This document shows positions 17,268 through 25,674 of a stretch of DNA of 64,000 nt, in pieces. The notes below the pieces were generated by a model, which had not been told where the DNA came from, searched no databases, and was given only the letters and a program-made list of their open reading frames with translations. The stretch is from assembly GCF_934668725.1 (NCBI RefSeq), contig NZ_CAKUOF010000019.1, forward strand, positions 1 through 64,000, given 5' to 3'. Position 1 is the first letter of the stretch; the number at the start of each line of letters is the position of its first letter. The position numbers were made by a program, and so were the translations under genes. Origin of the DNA: an uncultured Dysgonomonas sp. (GTDB lineage Bacteria; Bacteroidota; Bacteroidia; Bacteroidales; Dysgonomonadaceae).

Positions 17268-17750
17268 TTATCCTTTGTAATCTTGTTGTGGATTTCTATT
17301 GAAGAGTCTTGTTTTAGCCAGTTGTTCGTATTCTGTGCCCGGGCGGCCATAGTTGGCATACGGATAGATGCTGATACCTCCACGTGGTGTGAATACGCCG
17401 ATAACTTCGATGTATCGTGGATCCATTAATTTGATAAGGTCTTTCATGATGATATTCATACAATCTTCATGAAAAGCACCATGATTACGGAAGCTGAACA
17501 GATACAATTTCAAACTTTTACTTTCCACCATATTTATTTCCGGAATGTAATTGATATGAATAGTTGCAAAATCGGGTTGTCCTGTAATTGGGCATAGACT
17601 TGTAAATTCGGGGCAGTTAAATGCTACCCAGTAATCGTTTTCGGGGTGTTTATTGGTAAAAGCTTCCAGTACTTCGGGAGCATAATTGTCTTTGTATTCG
17701 GTTTTACCTCCCAATAACGAAAGATTTTCGAGCTGTTTATCTTGTTGCAT
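17268..17750 (-). CDS. queF: NADPH-dependent 7-cyano-7-deazaguanine reductase (preQ0 to preQ1)
   Basis: The 160-residue product is the short unimodular QueF type. It has FTSLCPITGQPDF, in which Cys53 forms the thioimide with preQ0, the following Asp of the catalytic pair (PDF), and the ESKSLKLYLFSFRNHG stretch with the family's E-S-K-S-x-K motif that binds NADPH. It acts in the cytosol in queuosine biosynthesis. queC lies two genes upstream on the same strand, with an unknown secreted-protein gene between. Confidence 0.95.
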   Translation of the reverse strand: MQQDKQLENLSLLGGKTEYKDNYAPEVLEAFTNKHPENDYWVAFNCPEFTSLCPITGQPDFATIHINYIPEINMVESKSLKLYLFSFRNHGAFHEDCMNIIMKDLIKLMDPRYIEVIGVFTPRGGISIYPYANYGRPGTEYEQLAKTRLFNRNPQQDYKG

Positions 17751-17903
17751 AACTTTTTCTTATTTGATAATTTCTATCGAAATATATTTACTCTATTTTT
17801 AGAGCCTTGTATGATTGAAAATAAAGGTTCTTCTTTTGACAATGCAGCCTTTAGAAAGTTTTTATTTTACCTTGTTGTGAAATAAAATAAGACATTGAAG
17901 GTT

Positions 17904-18626
17904 TTAGTCGGTAAAGCATTGAGGACCTGCCATTCCTCCTGTATATTTTAATACTACGTTCTTTTTATAGTATACATATTGGCATCCATCGTTAAACTCT
18001 TTGATTTGAGGAACAGTCAATAAGGTATTTGGAAAAACGAGGTACGAATACTTGCCCAATCCGCTTCTGGCAAAACCGACTTCGGTTTGGTCGCCATTCT
18101 GAAGCGATATGCAGTTTGCCATTTGCATCATATTCTTAATTCCGCTGAATGTCATCGGATCCCACCCGATAATCTTCAATAAATTATACAGTGTATCAGA
18201 ATCATATTCTATATCCCAGTCGCCATCAACCAATATCGGGTCACCTTTAGGATTCTTTTTGAATATTTGCAGGTCTATTCCCTCTACCGTATGAAGGATG
18301 TCATTCTTTGTTCTGATTTCCAGAGATACAATAAAATCTTTAGGGACTGATTTGTTGAATTCATTTACCAGATTTTCGATTTCGGCAGACCTCTCCTCAT
18401 AATTTTCTATTAGCTCGGCTTTACTGCTCATCGGCATCGAATAAACCTTCAACATAATCGCTTTAATGGTATCGTTAGCCAGATCGTAATCATGCTTTGC
18501 TTCGGCAAGTGCCTTGGGCGAAAACTTAAGATTCAGTGCATCAAATATCAAATCTGTATTGGTCTTTTGTGCGAAGCTGGTAATGCTAAGGCAGAATATA
18601 CAGAATATGAGCAGATTTTTTTTCAT
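17904..18626 (-). CDS. Secreted protein of unknown function between queC and queF
   Basis: The 240-residue product has a signal peptide (MKKNLLIFCIFCLSITSFAQ), a helical N-terminal half (AKHDYDLANDTIKAIMLKVYSMPMSSKAELIENYEER) and a C-terminal part with GWDPMTFSGIKNMM and QYVYYKKNVVLKYTGGMAGPQC. It begins 56 bases after queC on the same strand and ends 153 bases before queF, so it may share the queC transcript. A periplasmic protein has no obvious place in queuosine synthesis. Family not recognised. Confidence 0.7.
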   Translation of the reverse strand: MKKNLLIFCIFCLSITSFAQKTNTDLIFDALNLKFSPKALAEAKHDYDLANDTIKAIMLKVYSMPMSSKAELIENYEERSAEIENLVNEFNKSVPKDFIVSLEIRTKNDILHTVEGIDLQIFKKNPKGDPILVDGDWDIEYDSDTLYNLLKIIGWDPMTFSGIKNMMQMANCISLQNGDQTEVGFARSGLGKYSYLVFPNTLLTVPQIKEFNDGCQYVYYKKNVVLKYTGGMAGPQCFTD

Positions 18627-18682
18627 TTACTATATGAATAATATTTTAATAAAAAGGCTGAGACTCCAAAGAAACAAAAAAA

Positions 18683-19351
18683 TCAGCGATTTTGTTTTCT
18701 TACCTTTAAATAATTTTCCAAACCTTGTTTACGCAGCTTACACGAGGGGCATTCGCCGCAACCATCGGCGGGTACTCCATTGTAGCAAGTAAGTGTTTCG
18801 TTTCTGATAAGGTCAAAAACGCCCAACTCGTCCGATAGTTGCCATACGGCAGTTTTATCTCTCCACATCAGTGGGGTATGTATCTGGAAGTGTTCATCCA
18901 TTGCCAGATTGATACTTGTATTGGCAGACATTATAAACGTATCTCTGCAATCGGGGTAACCGCTGTAATCGGCTTCCGAAACTCCTGTAACAATATGGCG
19001 GATGCCATGACTGCGGGCAATTACGGCTGCAAAGGTAAGAAACAGGAGATTGCGTCCCGGAACAAAAGTGTTCGGGTAAGCATCTGCAGGTTTTTCTTTA
19101 TCCATTATAACTGAATTGTCGGTCAGAGAGTTGGTCGATAGATGACTGATGATTGATGCATCCAGTTTCTGGAAAGGCACTCCTGCACGTTGTGCAATTC
19201 CTTCGGCAATTTCTACTTCTTGTGAGTGACGTTGTCCGTATGTAAAACAGAGTGTACGAACCGATGAGAAATGTTTTAATGCCCAAAACAGGCATGTGGT
19301 GGAGTCTTGGCCACCCGAAAATAATACTAGGGCAGATTCTTTTGATTTCAT
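18683..19351 (-). CDS. queC: 7-cyano-7-deazaguanine synthase (preQ0 synthase)
   Basis: The 222-residue product has the PP-loop LVLFSGGQDSTTCL at residues 8-21, a YGQRHSQE motif, the ATP-pyrophosphatase body, and the zinc-binding CYNGVPADGCGECPSCKLR near the C-terminus. It converts 7-carboxy-7-deazaguanine to preQ0 using ATP and ammonia. Length fits the family. A strong Bacteroidota promoter lies at 19419-19449. It is followed by an unknown gene and then queF; queD and queE are not in the window. Confidence 0.95.
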   Translation of the reverse strand: MKSKESALVLFSGGQDSTTCLFWALKHFSSVRTLCFTYGQRHSQEVEIAEGIAQRAGVPFQKLDASIISHLSTNSLTDNSVIMDKEKPADAYPNTFVPGRNLLFLTFAAVIARSHGIRHIVTGVSEADYSGYPDCRDTFIMSANTSINLAMDEHFQIHTPLMWRDKTAVWQLSDELGVFDLIRNETLTCYNGVPADGCGECPSCKLRKQGLENYLKVRKQNR

Positions 19352-19390
19352 TTAATTACTTTGTTTTTTACGTGGTTTATCCTAAGCTAC

Positions 19391-19414
19391 ACGGAAAAGG
19401 CTGTTCCTTTTCGT
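19391..19414 (-). promoter_or_regulatory. Hairpin at the 5' end of the queC leader
   Basis: On the minus strand ACGAAAAGG-AACAG-CCTTTTCCGT forms a stem with one bulged base right after the predicted transcription start. A second short pairing (CGTG/CACG) lies further down the leader. It does not match the preQ1-I layout well enough to be called a riboswitch. Confidence 0.35.
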
Positions 19415-19418
19415 CCGA

Positions 19419-19449
19419 CAAAGATAGTTATAAGTGGGTGAAAAGCAAA
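19419..19449 (-). promoter_or_regulatory. Promoter of queC
   Basis: On the minus strand TTTG (plus 19446-19449), exactly 19 bases, then TATCTTTG (plus 19419-19426): a full match to the Bacteroidota sigma-ABfr consensus. The leader to the ATG is about 60 nt. Confidence 0.75.
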
Positions 19450-19556
19450 AAAAGCAAACCTTTGATTGGTTAACTCCTATTCTTTTTTATAGATGAAGTT
19501 TATATCTTTTGGGAAGAATATTCTTGTTGCCAAGATAAGAAGATAAGAGCAAATAC

Positions 19557-21029
19557 TTAATCGTAAATTTCGGTAATCTCTTTGATGCCACCGCGATTAA
19601 ATAGAAGACGAAACTTCCTGAAATATAGATTTTCGTGTCCTTGGCAACGCAGTATAAAGTGAAGCGCATATACCTTTTCACTTGTCATTTTTATATATCC
19701 ATCCTGCTCGTCGGGAATATAGATAGGAATATATTCGTTATCCATTTTTTGTATAAAATGGGTAAGGTTGAAACGGGTTACATCATTGATACCGACAAAT
19801 TGATAGCCTTTGTACCGGTTGATAGATGATGAAGATAAGTTTACCAACTTTTTGTAGAGGATAATCTGTTCGTTGTAAATTTTATTTTCTGCTTCAACCA
19901 AAGGAGTTCTTTTTCGTATGCTCATTATTTCGGCAGGCACTTTCGATTCGGGGGCAAAGTCGAAAGCCTCTTTAGTCCAGCCTATTTTTTTGTTTTGTAT
20001 TTCGAGTTCCCGTTTTGTATCAAAATACTTTTTGCCCAATTGAGTACTGAAATAGTATCGCATCAAATCCTTTATTCTGTCTTTAAATACATAGCTTATT
20101 ACAAGGGCAAAAAACAGTGGTGTTGTAAAATTACCGTAATGCAATTGTGCCGAAAAAGATACAACGGTTGCAAAAATCATGGATGTTGCAGCCGCTATTC
20201 CGTAGTAGAACTGTTCGGCTAAAGCTCCGTCTTTACTCTTTTTGGTATAGAGAAAAAGATCGCTTTCGATAAACTTTTTGAGTATTCCCCGTCTCATAAC
20301 AACCAGATAGTTGTTAGATGGATCGGTGGTGTCGAGTAATGAGTATCCTTTTGTTTGTTTATATTGATTTTCGGAGTTGACTAAAGCTAAGAGCGAGTCT
20401 TTTATTTTTGCGTAAACAAGCCTGTTTTCAAGCCCTCTCATCATTCTGAACGTTTGCTGTTGAACGATATTACCAATAAAGTCATCGCCAAACATAAAGT
20501 ATTGCCGTTGGTCTTCGGTGATAGACGAAGTGTTGACTATGCTTTCGAGCCTGCGATAGTGACGGACAATAGATGTCATGTCGTGAATGTATTCGCGTAC
20601 TAATTCCAGAACCCTATTTTGGTCTTTTTCTTCTATGATAAAGTAAGCTCTGTCGCGTGAGGCACTTTTGAATATTGACGAAAACATTTTGATCTGAAAC
20701 GTGTAATCTGATAGTTTTTCTTCCGAAGTGGTGTCGATCAGAAGGTTTTCAAAAGCTTTTTCCAATCTGCTTAGCGGACTGTTTTCCGAGGCATAAATAT
20801 CCTTTAGGCGATAGATTGGAGTAATGAGTCTGACATTAGACTGTGTGTCTCGGTAAAATTGCTCTTTGGAGTAGGTAGAGCGGTTTATATCGAGGCTGTT
20901 GGGTACAAACATCCAAGTGTTGATACTGAATTCGTTTATATCATTCTCAATCGATTTGCGAGTGGCTATAAATGATATTTTGAATTCGAAAGAAAACTTG
21001 TCGTGTATTCTTACTTTTATATCAATCAT
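19557..21029 (-). CDS. Membrane protein of unknown function coupled to a CYTH protein
   Basis: The 490-residue product has a long soluble N-terminal region (residues 1-270) with charged helices, a hydrophobic hairpin at about 272-316 (FYYGIAAATSMIFATVVSFSA and TTPLFFALVISYVF) and a soluble C-terminal domain. Both ends should face the cytosol. The start codon overlaps the CYTH gene stop (ATGA), so the two are translationally coupled and probably act together. I do not recognise the family; it could be a membrane partner of a polyphosphate or nucleotide-handling CYTH enzyme, but that is a guess. Confidence 0.7.
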   Translation of the reverse strand: MIDIKVRIHDKFSFEFKISFIATRKSIENDINEFSINTWMFVPNSLDINRSTYSKEQFYRDTQSNVRLITPIYRLKDIYASENSPLSRLEKAFENLLIDTTSEEKLSDYTFQIKMFSSIFKSASRDRAYFIIEEKDQNRVLELVREYIHDMTSIVRHYRRLESIVNTSSITEDQRQYFMFGDDFIGNIVQQQTFRMMRGLENRLVYAKIKDSLLALVNSENQYKQTKGYSLLDTTDPSNNYLVVMRRGILKKFIESDLFLYTKKSKDGALAEQFYYGIAAATSMIFATVVSFSAQLHYGNFTTPLFFALVISYVFKDRIKDLMRYYFSTQLGKKYFDTKRELEIQNKKIGWTKEAFDFAPESKVPAEIMSIRKRTPLVEAENKIYNEQIILYKKLVNLSSSSINRYKGYQFVGINDVTRFNLTHFIQKMDNEYIPIYIPDEQDGYIKMTSEKVYALHFILRCQGHENLYFRKFRLLFNRGGIKEITEIYD

Positions 21030-21508
21030 TCAGTCTTCCAGTTTTTATATGGATTTTTTACGAGCTGCGAATTGTAGTAGCGAACATCTCCCGTAACTTC
21101 TTGTCCAAGCCAAGATGGTTTTTCGAACTTTTCGTTTTCGCTCGTAAGTTCTATTTCGGCAATTATAAGACCTTCGTTATCGCCATGAAATTCGTCAACT
21201 TCGTAGTTGTGAACACCTGATTTGATAAAGTAACGTACTTTGTCTATCACTCCCGGATCGCAAAGTTTCATTAACTGAGCGGCATCTTCCACCGGAATCT
21301 CTTTTTCCCATTCAAAACGGCTCAATCCCGAATCGTTGCTGGCACCTTTGATGGTTATAAATCCTTTATCTCCTTTTATGCGTATGCGTACGGCACGCCC
21401 TTCGGTGTTACAAGCCATATAGCCTTGTGTAACCCGTTCTGATTTATAAGCATCGGATTTAAAATTACCTGTGATAAGAAACTTACGTTCGATTTCGATA
21501 TTAGGCAT
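21026..21508 (-). CDS. CYTH domain protein (adenylate cyclase/triphosphatase superfamily)
   Basis: The 160-residue product starts MPNIEIERKFLITG with the ExExK motif (residues 5-9). It continues with the expected tunnel residues: VRIRIKGDKGFITIKG, RFEWEKEIPVEDA, NYEVDEFHG and LIIAEIELTSE. This is the short bacterial CYTH type, usually an inorganic triphosphatase or tripolyphosphatase needing Mg2+. The stop overlaps the start of the downstream membrane-protein gene by four bases. Substrate cannot be deduced. Confidence 0.88.
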   Translation of the reverse strand: MPNIEIERKFLITGNFKSDAYKSERVTQGYMACNTEGRAVRIRIKGDKGFITIKGASNDSGLSRFEWEKEIPVEDAAQLMKLCDPGVIDKVRYFIKSGVHNYEVDEFHGDNEGLIIAEIELTSENEKFEKPSWLGQEVTGDVRYYNSQLVKNPYKNWKTE

Positions 21509-21546
21509 AGTTTCGAGTGTCTTTTTTCTACCTTAGAAAATACTAG

Positions 21547-21578
21547 TTGAACAACTTTGTCTTAAGCAAGTTGTTCAA
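21547..21578. repeat. Inverted repeat between DUF4831 and CYTH genes
   Basis: TTGAACAACTT and AAGTTGTTCAA form a perfect 11-bp stem with a 10-base spacer. It lies downstream of the DUF4831 gene and upstream of the CYTH gene (both minus strand). Lacking a T tail, it may be an operator as well as a terminator. Confidence 0.5.
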
Positions 21579-21632
21579 TCTATAGCTATTATTACCAATC
21601 TTTCTATTCTCCAAACAAAAGGTTCGTGGTCT

Positions 21633-22718
21633 TTATTGGATAATTTGCTTGATAGCTCCCATTTCGGGAAAGAATATTACTTTGATCGGTAATTTATTGT
21701 TATCAAACATTTTGGGTATAAGGACTTCTTGTTTTCCGTATTGTACTACATCCACTTCTTTATTGACCCATGTTTTGTTGGCAAATTCAATTTCAAGAGA
21801 TGCCTTGGCAGGTATGTTATATATGATTCCTTTTGCAAATTTCTCGTCCCAAGCTTTTTGATCTTTTGGGCTGAGTATCGGAGGCTCTCCGGTAGGTTCC
21901 TTGTTGATAAGGCTAAGAGTAACGGGTGCACCTGCCATATTATTACTGTCTACAAAACCTAATTTAGAAGAAAACCTGAATACGATCTCGTCGTTTATGT
22001 CACTTGTACCGGGTAATACTGTAAACGTTTTGCTGATCTTTTCGACAGTTTCCGTTCCTGTAAACATCGACATTAAAGCTTTTTCTTGTATATCGAGACG
22101 TTCCATAACCAGTTTATAGGCATTACCATCGGGAGGCATATTATCTGCTTCGCCGGTTAATATATTGTTTCGGGTTTCGCGAAGTAAGAATATTTGTTTC
22201 GAAATCAGTTCGGCTTGCTTGGCTTTAGAGCCTGCACGTAATGTTTCCTCCGAAAGAAAAGAGTTGGGGTTGGGGAGGGGTTTATTGCTTTCATCTACAG
22301 ACGAATTTGCTGTTTCATCCACAGGCGAAAACTGTGCATCGGCATTAATGGCACAAATAAGTCCATCTTTGGTAAGTGTAACAAAAGGGGCGGTTGTACC
22401 ACTTCTGAATTCTACCAGATAACTTTTTTCTTTATCGGGTATTCCTCCTGTAGTGGCTGTTAAACTTGTTATAGTATATACCGTTTCGTCCTGAATGATG
22501 GGGTTTGATATATTGAGGTATCTTTCTGCATATTCGTAAAATTCGCCGGCTTTACGCACAGTCTTAGTTGCATCGGCTTTGATGAGTATTGTAGTTTTGG
22601 GCAGCGAGTATGCAACACCAAAGTCATTACTTTTTACGGCACTCATTTTTACTGTGTTCTGAGCAGGTAAAGCACTAGTTAATAGTAATGATAATAGTCC
22701 TATATAATATCGTTTCAT
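21633..22718 (-). CDS. DUF4831 family secreted protein
   Basis: The 361-residue product starts MKRYYIGLLSLLLTSALPAQNTVKMSAV; the signal peptide supports 22718 over an upstream ATG. It has the DUF4831 layout: YSLPKTTILIKADATKTVRKAGEFYEYAERYL near the N-terminus, a helical middle (EALLISKQIFLLRETRNNILTGEADNMP-like) and a beta-rich C-terminus with KEVDVVQYGKQEVL. The family is restricted largely to Bacteroidota, periplasmic, and of unknown function. Confidence 0.8.
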   Translation of the reverse strand: MKRYYIGLLSLLLTSALPAQNTVKMSAVKSNDFGVAYSLPKTTILIKADATKTVRKAGEFYEYAERYLNISNPIIQDETVYTITSLTATTGGIPDKEKSYLVEFRSGTTAPFVTLTKDGLICAINADAQFSPVDETANSSVDESNKPLPNPNSFLSEETLRAGSKAKQAELISKQIFLLRETRNNILTGEADNMPPDGNAYKLVMERLDIQEKALMSMFTGTETVEKISKTFTVLPGTSDINDEIVFRFSSKLGFVDSNNMAGAPVTLSLINKEPTGEPPILSPKDQKAWDEKFAKGIIYNIPAKASLEIEFANKTWVNKEVDVVQYGKQEVLIPKMFDNNKLPIKVIFFPEMGAIKQIIQ

Positions 22719-22802
22719 ATCTTTATTTTTCGGAATTTGTAACGAATACAAATCTAATAAAATTATTTTAGGCTTCTATATTTTAACCTCGATATCTGTA
22801 TT

Positions 22803-22848
22803 AAGTAAGAAAAGCAAACACTTATTTAAGTGTCTGCTTTTACTTTTT
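22803..22848 (-). terminator. Terminator after the PepSY-like gene
   Basis: AAAAGCAgACACTT and AAGTGTtTGCTTTT on the minus strand pair across a short ATAA-type loop and end in a T-rich tract, 20 bases past the PepSY-like stop. Confidence 0.75.
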
Positions 22849-22867
22849 TATATGGTTTATGACCTTG

Positions 22868-23317
22868 TTACCTCTTTATGATATTGCCTTTGCTATCGAA
22901 TACGATATTGCGATGACGATCATAGCCTTTGTCGTTTTCGAATTTTATGCCAACCGAATAAGTGGTTGAACCATTTTGAATCCTTTTGTTTGCACCTAAA
23001 ACCTGTGCGTTCTTGTAGTTCTTTTTTACATAATCGGTGACAAATGAAGGAATGTCCTTTATCAACATATCCTCTTTCGAAGATATTAGCGTTCCACTAG
23101 TTGAGATATTTAGCTCAACTTCTCTGCCCTCGTATCTGAATTCGGCTTCATAATAACCTTTCTTCGATTTATCTTCCCACTCAACATGGGTTGCTTTGGG
23201 ATAATGTTTCGAAACATAGGCTTTTACATTGGCTGGAACATTTTCAGGTAAGATGTCTTTTGCCTGTATCGAAAATGAAGCTATTGCCATTAACATTAAA
23301 AAAAATACTTTTTTCAT
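22868..23317 (-). CDS. PepSY-like (DUF2874) periplasmic protein
   Basis: The 149-residue product has a signal peptide (MKKVFFLMLMAIASFSIQA) and two PepSY-like units: VPANVKAYVSKHYPKATHVEWEDKSKKGYYEAEF and IPSFVTDYVKKNYKNAQVLG ... YSVGIKF. It ends in RHRNIVFDSKGNIIKR, the usual strand closing this fold. This family (putative beta-lactamase-inhibitor-like) is abundant in Bacteroidota periplasms; the role is unclear. It begins 39 bases after the MscS-like gene, so probably one operon. Confidence 0.82.
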   Translation of the reverse strand: MKKVFFLMLMAIASFSIQAKDILPENVPANVKAYVSKHYPKATHVEWEDKSKKGYYEAEFRYEGREVELNISTSGTLISSKEDMLIKDIPSFVTDYVKKNYKNAQVLGANKRIQNGSTTYSVGIKFENDKGYDRHRNIVFDSKGNIIKR

Positions 23318-23356
23318 ATTAGTGATTCTTAATTAGTGATTTATGTCAAAGTTTTG

Positions 23357-24679
23357 TTACTGAGTCTTATTTGGCTCGGTAGCTTGTTCTATTTTTACAT
23401 TATACCCATCTGTTCCGGCAGTTACTTCAAATATGGTTAATCCGAATATGTCTACACTCGAAATGAGATGGTTGAAAACTTCGCTCATAATACGTTCGTA
23501 TTCAGACCATGCTGTTGTCCTTGTAAATGCGTATACTTCTATGGGAAGTCCCTGACTGGTAGGTGCAAGTTGTCTGACAATAAGAGTCATCTCCTGATGT
23601 ATTTCAGGGTTATTACGCAAGTACCATGTTGCATAACGCATATATAGGTCGCAATTGGTTATTTGAAAACCTTTTATGAGCGAATTGTCGTCAATATTCA
23701 ATTGTTGGTTTTGACTTGCATATTGCTTGCGTTTACTTTTTATGTAAGAACTTAGTACTTCGCTCTTTTCGAATTCATCCAGCTCTTTATCGGTAAGTGC
23801 ACGTATGTCAGCTTGTTTGATGTTGAATGATCGTTTTATACGGCGTCCTCCGCTTTCCTGCATTCCTCTCCAGTTTTGGAACGAATCAGATATTAGAGCA
23901 TAAGTTGGTATCGTAGTGATGGTTTTATCGAAATTTCGAACTTTGACCGTAGTCAGGTTGATTTCGAGAACATCTCCATCGGCTCCATATTTGTTCATGG
24001 TAATCCAGTCTCCGATCATTACCATTTGATTGGTCGATATTTGTATACTGCTCACAAATCCCATGATGGTGTCTTTAAACATCAACATCAGTACGGCTGA
24101 GGCTGCTCCCATTGCCGTGAAAAATACGGTTGCCGATTTGCCTGTAAGTATCGAAAATATGGCTACCGCCCCGAAAATGTAGCAGATAATCTGTATTACT
24201 TGCAGGTAGCTTTTCATCGGCTTATTGTGAAAGCTGGGTTTTTCGTGAATCACATTGGCGAACGATTTTATAATTGCCATCAATGTCCAGATAACCATAA
24301 ACACCATGTATATGTCGGTGAGTTTAAGGGTTGGCTTAATGAACATTCTATAATCCACAAATATGGTAGGAATCGTATTTATAATAAATGTATAAGGTAC
24401 GCTCAAAGCCAAATAGTGGGGCAATCTGTTTTTCTCTGCGTGTTTAAAAAACGAAAGCTTTGTTATTTTTGCCATTTTCTTAAAAGCAAATGAAAGAGCG
24501 ATACGTACCACCTTCTGGAGTATGTATACTATAATTAGAGCGGCCAGAAGAACAATAATGAGATTGACGAAATCAATCCATCTTTCCGACACCCCCATAT
24601 TTTTAAGAAAATCATGTGTATAATGGGTTACAAAATTTGCGGAAATAGTAAAATCAGATTCATCAATTATTTGAGCCAT
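23357..24679 (-). CDS. Mechanosensitive ion channel, MscS family (YbdG-like)
   Basis: The 440-residue product has about five membrane segments (for example residues 37-58 LIIVLLAALIIVYILQKVV; VIWTLMAIIKSFANVI; IICYIFGAVAIFSILTG) and the pore-lining segment SATVFFTAMGAASAVLMLMFKDTIMGF. The MscS beta domain follows (VMIGDWITM ... VLEINLTTVKVRNFDKTITTIPTYALI). The RRIKRSFNIKQADI stretch and the long C-terminus fit the YbdG/MscM-like branch. It would release solutes across the inner membrane during hypo-osmotic shock. Confidence 0.88.
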   Translation of the reverse strand: MAQIIDESDFTISANFVTHYTHDFLKNMGVSERWIDFVNLIIVLLAALIIVYILQKVVRIALSFAFKKMAKITKLSFFKHAEKNRLPHYLALSVPYTFIINTIPTIFVDYRMFIKPTLKLTDIYMVFMVIWTLMAIIKSFANVIHEKPSFHNKPMKSYLQVIQIICYIFGAVAIFSILTGKSATVFFTAMGAASAVLMLMFKDTIMGFVSSIQISTNQMVMIGDWITMNKYGADGDVLEINLTTVKVRNFDKTITTIPTYALISDSFQNWRGMQESGGRRIKRSFNIKQADIRALTDKELDEFEKSEVLSSYIKSKRKQYASQNQQLNIDDNSLIKGFQITNCDLYMRYATWYLRNNPEIHQEMTLIVRQLAPTSQGLPIEVYAFTRTTAWSEYERIMSEVFNHLISSVDIFGLTIFEVTAGTDGYNVKIEQATEPNKTQ

Positions 24680-24981
24680 ATTGTATAATTTTATGTGGTT
24701 ATTAACCCAAAGTTAAGAGTTATATATCGCTTTTTGTAACTTTTAGACAAATTTATACTTAAATTCTGTAGAAAATCTGTAGTATTAGGTATTGCCCAAA
24801 TATTCTGTTTATGCTGTGTCGTTTTTTAGATTAATGTGCTAAAGAAAGGATACAAATGTTTTATATTACTGATGTAGAGGTTGAAAAGATATATAGAATA
24901 CCGAAAACTATTCTTTCATATTACCAATAAATATTTGAAAGACTTTAAATTAGCAGTAAAGGAAAAAAAAGGGAATACTTA
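24680..24981. other. Divergent intergenic region
   Basis: It separates the MscS-like gene from hpt. On the minus strand TAACTTTG (plus 24708-24715) fits the -7 consensus and could start the MscS-like transcript, but I see no good -33 box. Nothing else stands out. Confidence 0.4.
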
Positions 24982-25013
24982 TTGCTGTGATTCATCTAAT
25001 TGTAGTACTTTTG
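24982..25013 (+). promoter_or_regulatory. Promoter of hpt
   Basis: TTGC (24982-24985), 20 bases, TACTTTTG (25006-25013). The -7 box matches TAnnTTTG fully; the -33 box is partial. The predicted leader is only about 22 nt and is mostly the hairpin at 25017-25033. Confidence 0.55.
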
Positions 25014-25016
25014 TAA

Positions 25017-25033
25017 GCTTAAAAGTTTTAAGC
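25017..25033 (+). repeat. Perfect hairpin just upstream of the hpt start
   Basis: GCTTAAAA and TTTTAAGC are a perfect 8-bp inverted repeat with one central base, ending 8 bases before the ATG. Similar small hairpins precede adk, obg and porQ. Confidence 0.6.
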
Positions 25034-25041
25034 ATTCAAGT

Positions 25042-25575
25042 ATGAAAAGCGTAAAGGTAAGGGATAAAGAGTTCGAATTATTTATCTCAGAAGCAGAGAT
25101 ATTAAAATCTGTAGATAGAATTGCAGAGCAGATGAATAAAGATCTGGATGGAAAAGATCCTTTGTTTGTTTGTATATTAAATGGTTCTTTTATGTTTGCT
25201 GCCGAACTGATGAAACGAGTAACTGTACCCAGCGAGATCTCGTTCGTACGTATGGCTTCGTATCAGGGAACTAAGTCTTCGGGTAAGATAAAGGAGATTT
25301 ACGGGCTCGAAGAAGATATTAAAGACCGTACTATTGTTATAATCGAAGATATTGTAGACACAGGTCATACCATGTCTTTGATAATCGATCAGTTGGCATG
25401 TGACGGACCTAAAGAAATCAAAGTTGCCACTTTGTTGTTTAAACCAGAAGCTTTGAAATGCGAAGTTAAAATCGACTACGTTGCTTTGGAAATACCGAGT
25501 GATTTTATCGTCGGTTTTGGTCTTGATTATGACGGATATGGTCGTAATTTGCCTGATATTTATAAAATAAAGTAG
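25042..25575 (+). CDS. hpt: Hypoxanthine phosphoribosyltransferase
   Basis: The 177-residue product carries the PRPP-binding loop VIIEDIVDTGHTM (residues about 99-111), a flexible-loop region with SYQGTKSSG, and the base-binding KPEALKCEVKIDYVALEIPSDFIVGFGLDYDGYGRNLPDIY at the C-terminus, where Lys and the DFIVGFGLD motif are family hallmarks. It salvages hypoxanthine and guanine to IMP and GMP in the cytosol. adk follows on the same strand after 99 bases, forming a purine nucleotide cluster. Confidence 0.95.
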   Translation: MKSVKVRDKEFELFISEAEILKSVDRIAEQMNKDLDGKDPLFVCILNGSFMFAAELMKRVTVPSEISFVRMASYQGTKSSGKIKEIYGLEEDIKDRTIVIIEDIVDTGHTMSLIIDQLACDGPKEIKVATLLFKPEALKCEVKIDYVALEIPSDFIVGFGLDYDGYGRNLPDIYKIK

Positions 25576-25586
25576 ATCGTAGATCT
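25574..25586. repeat. Short perfect inverted repeat after hpt
   Basis: AGATC-GTA-GATCT, starting at the hpt stop codon and followed by TTTG. The same 13-mer with longer arms occurs in the porQ leader at 39044-39058. It may act as a weak terminator or processing hairpin. Confidence 0.45.
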
Positions 25587-25640
25587 TTGTGTTTAGAAAA
25601 CAGTAAAAGGATTGGTTCGCATCTGCATTAAGTAATAAAA

Positions 25641-25653
25641 GGGTCTTAGACCC
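25641..25653 (+). repeat. Small hairpin in the adk leader
   Basis: GGGTC-TTA-GACCC, a perfect 5-bp stem with a three-base loop, 21 bases before the adk start. Confidence 0.45.
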
Positions 25654-25674
25654 CAAACCATAAACGATAGAGTA

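Noticed and set aside
19352..19418. preQ1 riboswitch in the queC leader
   Set aside because: The leader lacks the compact H-type pseudoknot layout with an A-rich tail expected for preQ1-I, and shows no fit to the other classes by eye; kept only as a structured leader.
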